Both the position numbers and the translations under genes were made by a program. The notes beneath the pieces are model-generated. The model made no database searches. It saw only the letters and a program-made list of their open reading frames with translations, and was not told the origin of the DNA. This document shows positions 51,411-61,089 of a DNA stretch of 64,000 nt, one piece after another (the first letter of the stretch is position 1; every line of letters starts with the position of its first letter). Origin of the DNA: Pedobacter sp. (lineage in GTDB: Bacteria; Bacteroidota; Bacteroidia; Sphingobacteriales; Sphingobacteriaceae); NCBI RefSeq assembly GCF_031119335.1, contig NZ_JAVHXT010000001.1, positions 470,548 through 534,547 on the forward strand, in the 5' to 3' direction.

Positions 51411-52961
51411 ATGAATAATCATCACACCTTTTATAACCGCTCATATAGCAAGTTTTTGCATTTATGTATCATATTGTTGATTGCTGTCGTAGCATTTCCA
51501 GCTTGTAAGAAAAGTCAATCCGAATTAGGAAAACTAGCATTCAGTATAGCTAAAAATAAGGTTTTCAAAGAAATAGATGAGGAAACCTTTGCAGAACGTT
51601 TAAAAGTAGCTAACGCAGAACAAGCGAACTCCTTTAGAAATCCTAAGTTTATACAGACTTTTTACGAAAAGCATGAATATAATCCAGTTTTGTTATCGAA
51701 AATTTTAAAGGAAAAGCAATTAGATAGCATCATTGCTGTGTTTAATAATGCAGAGATGCATGGCCTGTCGCCTAAAATATTCAGGACAGCCCAACTACAA
51801 GCACTTAATGAAGAGTTAAAAGATAAAAGTAAGGTTAAAACCGTAGACGAAGCCTATCAACTGCTCACTAAATTGGAGCTTTCATTAGCTAATTCAATTA
51901 GTGATTACAGTAATGCGATGCAGTTTGGCATCATCAGTCCGAGGAAAATTTACGCACAGTACTATACTGAAACCAAGCGCCCATACGAAAAGAGTTTTGT
52001 TAATTCTCTCGAAGCAAATGATGTGAAAATGTTTTTAGATAGTGTGCAACCGAACGACAAGCAGTACGTAGCAATGCAGCAGGCTTTGCAACAGCAATCG
52101 CAACTTACGGGAACTGCAGCTGAGGAAATGCAAAGAATTTTGATGGTGAATTTAGAACGTTTACGTTGGCAGAATAAGCCCACAGGCGATAAATATGTGT
52201 GGGTAAACATTCCAGACTTTTCTTTAGATGTGATCGAAAAAGACAAATCAACTTTGCGTATGAAAGTTTGTGTGGGCGAGGGGAGAAATCAAGATTATAA
52301 GGATAAATTGGTGGAATATGATGAAACTGGTGTGAAGAAAGATCGACCGTTTAATAGGGAAACACCTCAGTTAAATAGTATCATTCATAGCGTGCAGGTA
52401 AATCCGGTATGGAATATTCCGGAAAGTATCGCTAGTAATGAAATCACGAAATACGCTGCTGCCGATCCGCATTATTTGGCTAATAACGCTATTGATGTTT
52501 ATCAAGATGGAAAAATTATCGACGATCCAGAAACGATAGATTGGTCGGAACCAGGAGCTGGAAAAAAATACAGCTTTAAGCAACGCCCCGGCGAAGATAA
52601 TTCTTTAGGTAAAATCAAATTTCTGTTCAATAACCAAAGTGCTGTTTACTTGCATGATACGCCTCATAAGGCGGCATTCAACAGACAGGTGCGAGCTGTA
52701 AGTCATGGTTGTGTGAGGGTAGAAGATCCTTTGGCTTTAGCGCAAGCATTATTTGACAGCGGATCTACCTTTGACGGTATTAAAAAAGCAATGCAAGACG
52801 GACAGCCGAAAGCAAAAGACATAGGACTGAAAAACAAAGTGCCAGTTTATCTCACATACAATACATGTTGGCTAGACAGTGCAGGGAAATTGCAATATCG
52901 CAAAGATGTTTATGGTTTAGATATCGTGTTGTATACACATCTAAAGCGTTTGATGAAATAA
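51411..52961 (+). CDS. L,D-transpeptidase (YcbB-type), lipoprotein
   Basis: A 516-residue lipoprotein (FPACKKS). An N-terminal helical region and peptidoglycan-binding-like segment (about 60-240) precede the YkuD catalytic domain (about 260-460), whose active-site motif is SHGCVRVEDP with C434. HSVQVNPVWNIPESI is characteristic of YcbB-like enzymes, which make 3-3 cross-links in peptidoglycan. Acting in the periplasm, it is divergent from the DUF4142 gene. Confidence 0.87.
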   Translation: MNNHHTFYNRSYSKFLHLCIILLIAVVAFPACKKSQSELGKLAFSIAKNKVFKEIDEETFAERLKVANAEQANSFRNPKFIQTFYEKHEYNPVLLSKILKEKQLDSIIAVFNNAEMHGLSPKIFRTAQLQALNEELKDKSKVKTVDEAYQLLTKLELSLANSISDYSNAMQFGIISPRKIYAQYYTETKRPYEKSFVNSLEANDVKMFLDSVQPNDKQYVAMQQALQQQSQLTGTAAEEMQRILMVNLERLRWQNKPTGDKYVWVNIPDFSLDVIEKDKSTLRMKVCVGEGRNQDYKDKLVEYDETGVKKDRPFNRETPQLNSIIHSVQVNPVWNIPESIASNEITKYAAADPHYLANNAIDVYQDGKIIDDPETIDWSEPGAGKKYSFKQRPGEDNSLGKIKFLFNNQSAVYLHDTPHKAAFNRQVRAVSHGCVRVEDPLALAQALFDSGSTFDGIKKAMQDGQPKAKDIGLKNKVPVYLTYNTCWLDSAGKLQYRKDVYGLDIVLYTHLKRLMK

Positions 52962-52984
52962 TGGTATGATATAGGTTTTACCTC

Positions 52985-53146
52985 TTGTGCATTTGTGAGA
53001 TTTAGCCACAGATACACAAATGAAATACAGATTTAAAACATACAAGAATTGAACTTTTGAACTAGAACACTTTATTGAGTGACAATATTTCGCTTCAATT
53101 TTATTTAAAAACAAAAAAATCTGTGCATCTGTGGCTAAATGCACAA
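52985..53146. repeat. TTAGCCACAGAT inverted repeat
   Basis: ATTTAGCCACAGATACACA (53000-53018) faces TGTGCATCTGTGGCTAAAT (53122-53140). Just outside, TTGTGCATTT (52985-52994) faces AAATGCACAA (53137-53146). The spacer is AT-rich and non-coding. Confidence 0.7.
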
Positions 53147-53191
53147 CATATAGGTTTTGATTTTTATAATGGCCTATAGATTTGGGCTAAA

Positions 53192-53229
53192 AACAAAGAG
53201 GCAGGTTTCTTCTATATCCGCCTTTTTGT
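53192..53229. terminator. terminator downstream of second L,D-transpeptidase
   Basis: ACAAAGAGGC (53192-53201) pairs with GCCTTTTTGT (53220-53229), with one G-U pair, and offers U-rich ends in both directions. It lies 22 bases beyond the stop of the minus-strand gene at 53251. Confidence 0.55.
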
Positions 53230-53250
53230 TTCTTAAAATCAAGCTATTCC

Positions 53251-54042
53251 TTAATCCATGTGAGTGGTTTGTATGTCGTTAGCGAAATTTGCGGCTAAAG
53301 TTTCGTTCAAATATTTTGAATGATAATCATTCTGCGATTTGTTGATGAAGAGCACTGTTTTGTCTTCAATAGTATGGATTACTTTATCTGCTAACTCCGG
53401 AGCAACTGCGGGACAACCTTGACTACGACCTAAACGTCCTAGCGCTTTAATGGTTCCATTACTTACATAAGGTGCGCCATGTACCACAATAGAACGACTT
53501 CTAGCATTTGAGTTGAAGCCTTCATCCATTCCGTCTAGTTTAAGTGACTTGCCATGAATTCCTCGGTAGATTTCTCCAGTAACATAAAAGCCTAAGCTAC
53601 TAGAGAACGAGTTATTGATATTGGAGAAGTTCGTAGCTTCATCGGCACCGCTATTTTGTCCATGTGCTACCCAAGTATTCAGTAGTAACTGTTTTTTATT
53701 TAAGTCGATGATGTAAAGCCTTTTTTGAGTGCTTAACTGATCAAAATCAGCTATGCTTAAAATCTGTTTTGACGAAGATGTTTGGCCAGCTTGTTTAAGG
53801 TTGTAGAAGCCAGTTAATGCTTTCTCAAAAACAGGTAAGGATAATCCAGCCTCCTTTAAATGAAGATCTGTATAAAGGTTGTTGATGTATAGGTTGTAAA
53901 TACTGTCGGCTGACAAAGGAGCTGCACTTGTAGCTCTTTCTATCTCTAAAGAAGTGCTTGGCTTACGAGCCGAAACTAGTAAAAAAACAAGTAAAATTCC
54001 TAATACGCCTAATCCAAAAAGGTTCTTTCTCACAATTCTCAC
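53251..54042 (-). CDS. YkuD_2-type murein L,D-transpeptidase family protein
   Basis: A 263-residue protein with an N-terminal signal or anchor helix (about 8-24) and a catalytic domain of the second YkuD type: FYVTGEIYRG, GMDEGFNSNARSRSIVVHGAPYVS and the active-site motif GRSQGCPAVAPE (C210). These proteins are annotated as murein L,D-transpeptidase catalytic domain proteins. It differs in class from the YcbB-type enzyme 290 bases away and is convergent with it. Confidence 0.82.
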   Translation of the reverse strand: MRIVRKNLFGLGVLGILLVFLLVSARKPSTSLEIERATSAAPLSADSIYNLYINNLYTDLHLKEAGLSLPVFEKALTGFYNLKQAGQTSSSKQILSIADFDQLSTQKRLYIIDLNKKQLLLNTWVAHGQNSGADEATNFSNINNSFSSSLGFYVTGEIYRGIHGKSLKLDGMDEGFNSNARSRSIVVHGAPYVSNGTIKALGRLGRSQGCPAVAPELADKVIHTIEDKTVLFINKSQNDYHSKYLNETLAANFANDIQTTHMD

Positions 54043-54258
54043 AATTAAAGGTTAGGTACGTATTTATCTATAAGCTCTAGTTTTGATTATGGTACAAATG
54101 TAGGATGATTATTCTTTATTTGTTTAATCTGTCTTTTATTCTTGCGATGAAATGACAATTGTATTTTAGCTTTTTAATAACGTTTTTACGTTTTAATTAG
54201 TGTGGGTAAGCTTGATGTGTTTTGGTCTAAAAGTAGGATTTATGCTGAATGTTGAAGC

Positions 54259-54292
54259 AAAAAAAACGCTCCGCAATTATATTGCGGAGCGT
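54259..54292 (-). terminator. rho-independent terminator of metalloprotease gene
   Basis: On the minus strand, ACGCTCCGCAAT and ATTGCGGAGCGT form a perfect 12-bp stem (54281-54292 with 54266-54277) followed by a T-run. It lies 22 bases past the stop of the gene at 54315. Confidence 0.88.
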
Positions 54293-54314
54293 CTATTAAT
54301 AAAGTTGATGGTTA

Positions 54315-56960
54315 CTATTTACCAACATCAGTTGCTTTGTCAATAATAAAAGTTAAAGCAGTTCTATGCGCTTTAGTTTGCTCATCTGTACTAGTTGCTG
54401 TAGCCAACTGACCTTTAATTTTATTCAAGGTAGCAAATGCAGCAGCTTTACTGGCATTGTCATAACCTCTAGGTGCTTCTACTATGGCAACGGCAGCTTT
54501 AACATACTCTGTTTGTAAATTCTGACGGAACAAGTTAACATTGCTTTTTAGATCTGCAGTGAAGATATCATCCGTTAAATCATTCATTACGCTAGCAACA
54601 GAATAAGTATTGCCATACAAACCACTATTACTAATTCTAGTTAAAGTAGTTGGGTGTAACAACTGTGCCAACGTACTCAATTGTAACGATAAGAAAGTAG
54701 CTTGAGGTTTAACATCTTCGTTATTGCCAAAGAAACCAAAACCTCTACGTTGTATTTGAAGGTAAGGGAATATCGCTTTGTCGGCATCAAAAGCATTTGG
54801 AGCAAATACATAAGTGCTTAACAATGCTAAAGCTTTCTTTTGATAAGCCTCAGGTACTGGTGTAAATGGTGCTGTAGTAGTTTGTTGGCCTACAAAGCTA
54901 CGATCTACGTATACACCACCAATGTAACGGCTCAATGCAGCAGCCATGCTAGCACGTTGTCCGTTTAATTGGTAGTATTTGCTACGCAATTCGTGGTAAC
55001 TTTGGTTTGGTCTGCTAAATCTATCTTTCAACTTAGGAATCATACTGTTGATCAATTTGAAACGATCTTCGCCATAAGCCACCATATCGTTAGTATGGTC
55101 ATTCACATTCACTCTTGGGTCGATACCGCCACCTGGGCTACGCATATCATCTGCATCGTTACCAAAAGCCAATTGCGGATCAGTACTTCTAGCCAAGATT
55201 TTATTTAAGCCAGCTTCTTCTTCCTTCTCGCTGAAAGGAGTGTAGCCATATTCGATAGCCCATAAATCATAAGGGCCAGCTTTTGTAGTGTAGTAATCGC
55301 CTTGTTTGCTACGGTCGCTACTGATATTGATAGCAGGATAATCCATTACAGAACCTTGTAAACCAATTTTACGGGTTAAGCTTTTATCGTTCATTTGCGC
55401 AGGGCTTAACATTTGGCTAGCCTTCATGTTGTGGTTTAAGCCAAGGGTATGACCCATTTCGTGCATAATTAAATAGTATAAGAATTGCTTGTGCATCTCT
55501 TTTACCGTTGCTGCTCTGGTAGCTTCATTAACGTCAGCATCTAAAACTTCGATAGCTGCTAAACCTGTTTGGTATTGCATGCTCAGCTCTTGTGCTAACG
55601 AACAAAATGCCATGTGGTTTTTGCCACCATGTTGGTGTCCACCTTGCGTTGCTGCTAAAGCCTGCTCCGGATTTTCCCACGGTAAGTTCATCGCCATTGA
55701 AGGACCACCATTGTACAAATCATCTTGTACTGCCGTTCCAGCGCCAGATTTCCACTCAACAGTAATATCTGCACCTAAAATTTGTCCTGTTAAAGGATTG
55801 TAAAAGCTTGGGCCAATTGCACCATAAGAAGGGTAGGCCGAAGATACCCAACGAATTACGTTGTAAGAAATATCTGAAGGATCCCAAGTAGCATTATCTG
55901 GCATTTGTTTCATTACCACTGCATTTTTGAAACCTGCTTTTTCAAAAGCTTCATTCCATTTTTCGCCTGCTTCTTTAATAATTGAGCGATATTCTAAAGG
56001 TGTAGTGTTCTCAATCCAGAAAACAATGGGCTCTACAGGCTCACTTAATTTAGCATTAGGATTTTTCTTTTTCAAATACCAACGACTAATAAAATCTTTA
56101 TACGGTGTAGCTCCAACAGAAGTTAAATTATCGACTTCGGCACCAAAATAACCTACTCTTGGGTCATCTCTACGTGGTCTGAAATCGTTTTGAGGAACCT
56201 CAAGGAAAGAATGTTGCATTTTAACGCGAACGTATCTAGCATCGGTAATATCTTTACCACCACCGTTTAAAGGCATTGGGTTATCGTAAGCTAAATCTAC
56301 CACAACATCGGTATTGCCATCAAAAGATTTTACAGTTTGATATTTAGATTTAGCAGCACTTAAGCTTCCTAAATTAAACATAGCACCAGGAGGCATACCA
56401 GGAGGCGTAACAGGTTTTACAGGGTCAAGTTTATCGCTTAAGAACAAACCATCAACAGAAATTAAGTAACCATCTGCATCTTTTGCGCTAAATTTATCTG
56501 CATAGAAAACTGCATCAGAAACGTCAACATTTGCGGCTTTGCTTACTGCATTGGCTGGGTCGTAATAAAATGCAGTATTTTTCTCCAAAAACTCGATTTT
56601 ATCATCCACTTGTTTGATTTGGAACAATTTGGTTGATCTAATCATGTTCTGGTTAAGGAACAATCTAGTGGGGCCACCCATCGAAAAACTTTGGTAGATA
56701 TAGTCTTTACCTAGTTGATCTTTTTTTACGTACAACTGCAGACTTCCAGTAACGGTGTCTCGGTACAAGGTAAATAAACCATCAATTTTCTTGCTCGATT
56801 TAGTTTTGTCGGCAACTGTTGGTTTTGGTGGGGTTGGGGGAGTGGTAGGAGCCACTTTTTTAGTGGTGTCTGCAGGTTTTTCTGCTTTTTTTGTTTCCTG
56901 TGCGTTGGCACTAAATGCAAAAAGAGCAGCAGCAGGAATTAACCATAAATGCTTCTTCAT
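54315..56960 (-). CDS. secreted zinc-dependent metalloprotease (DUF5117/DUF4953 type)
   Basis: An 881-residue exported protein: signal peptide (cut after ANAQ, about residue 20), a Pro/Thr/Lys-rich linker, then the DUF5118/DUF5117 regions (about 50-330) and a metzincin-like catalytic region (about 330-620) with the zinc motif H500-E501-MGH504-TLGLNH510 and a downstream SVMDYP Met-turn. The family is frequent in Bacteroidota; its substrates are unknown. It is a single-gene unit with its own terminator. Confidence 0.88.
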   Translation of the reverse strand: MKKHLWLIPAAALFAFSANAQETKKAEKPADTTKKVAPTTPPTPPKPTVADKTKSSKKIDGLFTLYRDTVTGSLQLYVKKDQLGKDYIYQSFSMGGPTRLFLNQNMIRSTKLFQIKQVDDKIEFLEKNTAFYYDPANAVSKAANVDVSDAVFYADKFSAKDADGYLISVDGLFLSDKLDPVKPVTPPGMPPGAMFNLGSLSAAKSKYQTVKSFDGNTDVVVDLAYDNPMPLNGGGKDITDARYVRVKMQHSFLEVPQNDFRPRRDDPRVGYFGAEVDNLTSVGATPYKDFISRWYLKKKNPNAKLSEPVEPIVFWIENTTPLEYRSIIKEAGEKWNEAFEKAGFKNAVVMKQMPDNATWDPSDISYNVIRWVSSAYPSYGAIGPSFYNPLTGQILGADITVEWKSGAGTAVQDDLYNGGPSMAMNLPWENPEQALAATQGGHQHGGKNHMAFCSLAQELSMQYQTGLAAIEVLDADVNEATRAATVKEMHKQFLYYLIMHEMGHTLGLNHNMKASQMLSPAQMNDKSLTRKIGLQGSVMDYPAINISSDRSKQGDYYTTKAGPYDLWAIEYGYTPFSEKEEEAGLNKILARSTDPQLAFGNDADDMRSPGGGIDPRVNVNDHTNDMVAYGEDRFKLINSMIPKLKDRFSRPNQSYHELRSKYYQLNGQRASMAAALSRYIGGVYVDRSFVGQQTTTAPFTPVPEAYQKKALALLSTYVFAPNAFDADKAIFPYLQIQRRGFGFFGNNEDVKPQATFLSLQLSTLAQLLHPTTLTRISNSGLYGNTYSVASVMNDLTDDIFTADLKSNVNLFRQNLQTEYVKAAVAIVEAPRGYDNASKAAAFATLNKIKGQLATATSTDEQTKAHRTALTFIIDKATDVGK

Positions 56961-57197
56961 TTTTAAGTTAGTTAGCTTTTTATTGAATTGATTTTAAGAA
57001 GGGATTTGTGTATCCGTTCCAATTTTTTAGCAAGATAAGGAATTTGTAAGAATTTTGAAATCAAATTAACAATCGAAATTCATTGAATTATCAAAAACTG
57101 TTTTAAATGTTTCAGCGTTTTTTTGCTTACTAAAAGGATTAAGTAAAAAATATGAAGTTGTAGAGGATGATAGGCGAAAGCATTCCTAATAGTTCTA

Positions 57198-59156
57198 TTA
57201 GTGAGGTATTGTGAACCAGAAATTGCTACCTTTTCCAGTTTCGCTATCTACCCCAATTTTACCACCATGTTTTTCGATAATTTCTGCCGAGATGTACAAG
57301 CCCAAACCTAAACCAGATGAATAAGCACCAAGGTTTTCAGCTTGGTAATAACGCTTAAAAATATGCTTTGCTTTTTCTTGCGGAATGCCTGGGCCACTAT
57401 CCGCAACAGAAATCTTGATACCTTCTGGCAAACGTTCCATATTTACGATAATTTCTTTCGAATCTGGAGCGTACTTAACCGCATTGTTCACCAAATTAAC
57501 TAAAACCTGTTCTATCAGTTGTACATCTGCTTCAATTTCAAGGTTTAAATCGCCCTTAAGTACTAATTCATGTTTGCCTAGTATATTTACTTCGCTGCAG
57601 CAATCTTTAACTAAATCGTAAATTTTAAACTTAGTTTTATTGATAGGAAAACGCCCTTGGCTAATACGATTAACATTCAGTAATGTGCTAATTAAGTTGC
57701 TAAGTTTGGTTAAGCTTCTGTTTGCTTGCTCAACAAGTTTACGAGAATTTTCTTCACTTAACCTGCCTTGCATTTTTTCTAACAGTTGTAAAGAGCCTTT
57801 CAGCGCTGTAACAGGAGTTTTTAACTCGTGGCTGGCTACATTAATAAAATCTTCTTTTTGCTGTAGCACTTTTCGGCGTTTTGTAACGTCTGTAAAAGAA
57901 ATAATTCCGCCAGTTAATTGATTGTCTTGATTTAATAAAGGCGCTGCATTAATAGAAATATAATGTCTTTCTCCAGAGGGTTTAACAATGGCAACCTCTT
58001 GGTCGTAAACAGGGAACTGTGTTTTAAGAATAATAAAGAGTGGATGCTCGTCTTTAGGTAGAAGCGAGCCGTCCAAACGCTCATTTGTCCATTTTTCATC
58101 GTTGTAATGGCGGTTCTTCAGATCATTTAGTGATACCCCCATGATGATTTGCGCCATACCATTAGCATACGTTACTTTTCCGTTTGTATCAGTAATCATA
58201 ACCCCTTCGGCCATGGTATCCAGAATACTTTGCAGCCGTTGTTCATTTGCTTCTAATTTTTTCCTAGCCAGTACTTGCTCAGTTACATCTACCGCTACAT
58301 CCATTACGCCAATAATAGTTCCGTCATTAATCAACGGTCTATAGCTAAAGTTGAAATATCTGGTCTGCACCAAGCCATTTCTCTTTATGGGTACGGGCTG
58401 CTCTGCGCCTTCTAAAGTCTTTCCGGTGTTAAATACTTCAAATAACATATTTACAGCCGGAGCGCCTTCAATTTCCGGTAGTCCTTCGAGTAGAGGTTTT
58501 CCAATAATATTTTTGTCTTTATCTAAAATCTCTAACATCGATTCATTTACCAGGTTTATGGTCATTTCTGGACCACGAAAAACCAGAATGGCAACAGGTG
58601 CCTTTTCAACCAATCTTTTAAAATCGGTTTCAGATTCTTGCAAACGAGTGTTAAGCCTATTAATATCTTTATTGATATGACGAAGCTCCAAGTTTGCAGC
58701 TTGCATATCGTCATCCGTTCTTCTTAAATCAGCAATTAATTGCTGTTCTCGTTCTTGTTTTTGAGCTAAACGGTCTAAGGCATCTACTTTGCTGCTAACA
58801 TCACGAGCGGTATGTAATATTGCAATAACCTTATTTTGTTCATTTTTAATTGCCCTATACTCAAAATCAAAAAAGGAGGTTTTAAGTTTTCCATTAATTT
58901 CCAAAGTTGCTGGCGTACTTGTGGCGGTATAGGTTTGCCCAGTTAGCCAAACATTTTTCAATAAAGCCACAAAGGGTTGCCCAGCAATTTCCGGAATAGC
59001 AATTTCAAATGTCTTGCCTATCACATTTGTATCTTTTCCCCAAATTTGCAGCATGCCCTGATTCACAAAGCTGATATGTAGTTCTTCACTATCATAAATA
59101 GCCGTGGCATCTATAGATTGTTCAAGAATTGCTAATTGAAGTTGTAGGGAAAGCAT
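57198..59156 (-). CDS. orphan triple-PAS histidine kinase
   Basis: A 652-residue kinase with no transmembrane segment: three PAS domains (about 10-120, 175-290 and 305-415, the first two with the same GKxFE/GKPLLE..PEI layout), a coiled coil between the first two (about 125-175), HisKA with H443 (NVASHELKTPVTALKGS) and HATPase_c (about 545-650, with NAVKYAPDSKE, DSGPGIP and GLGLYISAEII). No response regulator lies beside it, so its partner is elsewhere. The input signal is unknown. Confidence 0.85.
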   Translation of the reverse strand: MLSLQLQLAILEQSIDATAIYDSEELHISFVNQGMLQIWGKDTNVIGKTFEIAIPEIAGQPFVALLKNVWLTGQTYTATSTPATLEINGKLKTSFFDFEYRAIKNEQNKVIAILHTARDVSSKVDALDRLAQKQEREQQLIADLRRTDDDMQAANLELRHINKDINRLNTRLQESETDFKRLVEKAPVAILVFRGPEMTINLVNESMLEILDKDKNIIGKPLLEGLPEIEGAPAVNMLFEVFNTGKTLEGAEQPVPIKRNGLVQTRYFNFSYRPLINDGTIIGVMDVAVDVTEQVLARKKLEANEQRLQSILDTMAEGVMITDTNGKVTYANGMAQIIMGVSLNDLKNRHYNDEKWTNERLDGSLLPKDEHPLFIILKTQFPVYDQEVAIVKPSGERHYISINAAPLLNQDNQLTGGIISFTDVTKRRKVLQQKEDFINVASHELKTPVTALKGSLQLLEKMQGRLSEENSRKLVEQANRSLTKLSNLISTLLNVNRISQGRFPINKTKFKIYDLVKDCCSEVNILGKHELVLKGDLNLEIEADVQLIEQVLVNLVNNAVKYAPDSKEIIVNMERLPEGIKISVADSGPGIPQEKAKHIFKRYYQAENLGAYSSGLGLGLYISAEIIEKHGGKIGVDSETGKGSNFWFTIPH

Positions 59157-59233
59157 AAGCCGTTTAAATTATAAAGCTAGTTAATTTTTCTCAAACCGAT
59201 AATTAATAGCATAAATAGCTAATGGCTTAATCG

Positions 59234-60715
59234 CTATAGTTTTATCATCCAAACGTTGATGTCGTCGGTAGTCGAGATATTTAATTTCTTTCTTATTCTA
59301 TGCTTTTTCCCTTCTACAGCTCTTACCGATGCGCCGGTATATCTTGCTATTTCCTTTGTGTAAAAGCCAAGTCGTAGTTGTGCACAAATTGATAAGTCTG
59401 AAGTTGCCAATGTAGGGCATATTTCCATTAATTTTTGTATAAATACTGGGTGTAATTCCTTAAATTTAATGAGGAATATAGGGTCGTTGGCCATTGCAAG
59501 AGAAATCACTTCCCGCAAATCTTTGTCGTTAATCTTGTCGGCTATTGCCTCAGCCTTAAACTTTCCTAGTTTTTCATAAAGTTTCTCTTGTTCTAATTTA
59601 TGTTGTTCTACCGCCTTTTGATGTTTTTTGTTTAAGGATATTAAGATATATGTGAGGATCATAAGTAGTAAAATAAATCCACCAATAGCTGCAAAGTAGT
59701 AGTTCCTTTTACGATGTTGTTTTTGCTCCTCTTCAGTAATAATGATGTCTGATGATGCTTTTGTAGCATTTTTTTCTATATACGACAAGCTATCGGCCAT
59801 TCTACTGTACATTCTTAAATAAGTCACAGATTTACTGGTATCACCCAATAACTCATATATAGTAGAGAGTTTATAGTAACTGTCTTTTATGTTTCCAATA
59901 TTGTCTATTTGACTTGCTAATACCGATGCCTTTTTATAGTAGTAAAGTGCGGTATCTAAATTTCCTTCTTTTAATCCAATATCTCCCAATCCTGAAAAAG
60001 CAGGAAATGCGAACTTCTCAAGATGATGTATTTTAGCTGTTTGTAACGATTTTTGAAGATAATACTTAGCAGAATCTATTTTCCCAGCTTTCAAATAAAT
60101 ATCTCCTATGGCACTTTCTTGTATTACGGCGCCAGTCTTTGACACGCCACCTCCAATAATTTTAGCTTGTATTTCATAAGCCTTTTTCCGATAAAACAGA
60201 ATGGAATCAAAATTTAGCTTAACGATGTCACTAGTTTCGAAAGTATTTGATAAAATCATGTAAATCTTAGCCAGGTTGTTGTATCTGGGGTTGTCGTCTA
60301 CTATGTTTTCTGCGTATCGTTTAGCTTCTTTTAAATATAGCCTGCTTTTTTCAATGAAATATAAGCTATTGTAGCTGTTAGCTTGTAGTGCATAAAATTG
60401 AGAAATTCTTACATCATTTTTACTGCTCAATATGTAGGTTTTCCATTTTTGAAGTAGGTCAATTGTTTTGTCAAACTTATTACTGTTGTGTAAGTTTCCA
60501 GCTCTCAATAAAATACCGTCCACGACACCTAAACGATAGTTTGTCGCATGAGATTCTGTAATAAGTTGAGCTATGATCATTTCGCTCGAATCGACATTGG
60601 TTGTCAATTTTGCTAGAATAATTAAACTATCAATTTTTCGATTGTCAATTTGAGCATAACTAGACGTAATGAAACAGCATAGCAATATGCATTTCAGTAG
60701 TGTATATATTTTCAT
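59234..60715 (-). CDS. TPR - transmembrane - LuxR-type HTH regulator, copy 1
   Basis: A 493-residue protein in the order signal peptide (about 1-22), tetratricopeptide-like repeats (about 70-320, e.g. AKYYLQKSLQTAKIHHL and ALYYYKKASVLASQ), a transmembrane helix (about 338-358), a coiled coil (about 360-395) and a C-terminal helix-turn-helix (about 445-493, with ARYTGASVRAVEGKKHRIRKKL). It appears to carry a periplasmic sensor and a cytosolic DNA-binding domain in one chain. A paralogue lies at 61830-63332 and an anti-sigma-like gene is divergent from this one. Ligand and targets are unknown. Confidence 0.8.
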   Translation of the reverse strand: MKIYTLLKCILLCCFITSSYAQIDNRKIDSLIILAKLTTNVDSSEMIIAQLITESHATNYRLGVVDGILLRAGNLHNSNKFDKTIDLLQKWKTYILSSKNDVRISQFYALQANSYNSLYFIEKSRLYLKEAKRYAENIVDDNPRYNNLAKIYMILSNTFETSDIVKLNFDSILFYRKKAYEIQAKIIGGGVSKTGAVIQESAIGDIYLKAGKIDSAKYYLQKSLQTAKIHHLEKFAFPAFSGLGDIGLKEGNLDTALYYYKKASVLASQIDNIGNIKDSYYKLSTIYELLGDTSKSVTYLRMYSRMADSLSYIEKNATKASSDIIITEEEQKQHRKRNYYFAAIGGFILLLMILTYILISLNKKHQKAVEQHKLEQEKLYEKLGKFKAEAIADKINDKDLREVISLAMANDPIFLIKFKELHPVFIQKLMEICPTLATSDLSICAQLRLGFYTKEIARYTGASVRAVEGKKHRIRKKLNISTTDDINVWMIKL

Positions 60716-61089
60716 AGGTAATGGCGATGTCTGTTAATAATGCAGGGCATTTAACAATCGCAAAAATAATTCACAAGTGTTGAAAATTAGAAGTTTAGGT
60801 AGTTAATTCTGTTTGGTGTAAGTATTTGATTTTTAATAATTTAAATATGCGTGAGTAGAAGTGGGTAGAAATGTGTATCTCGTTTCGTCCCTTTTGTTAC
60901 GCTATAATTTCTAAATCCCAACTGAAAGGATTTAACTTAATTACGGTTAGATACACAGTATTTTAGATGTTTTACAGATCTTTTAGAAGGTGAGTAGAAG
61001 CGAGTATTCAAAGTTTCTTTATAGACCTTTTTTTCTATTTTCCTTTGTACCCATTAAAGCGGAGTTGGTTTTAACAAACAGCTAGACAA
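60716..61089. promoter_or_regulatory. divergent promoter region with repeated decamers
   Basis: The block 60851-60870 reads GTGAGTAGAA then GTGGGTAGAA, and 60990-61006 reads GTGAGTAGAAGCGAGTA, so the decamer pattern occurs as a tandem pair in two places 139 bases apart. In addition TGTGTATCT (60872-60880) is inverted as AGATACACA (60949-60957). They lie between the TPR-LuxR gene and the anti-sigma-like gene. They look like regulator sites, possibly for the flanking TPR-LuxR proteins. Confidence 0.5.
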
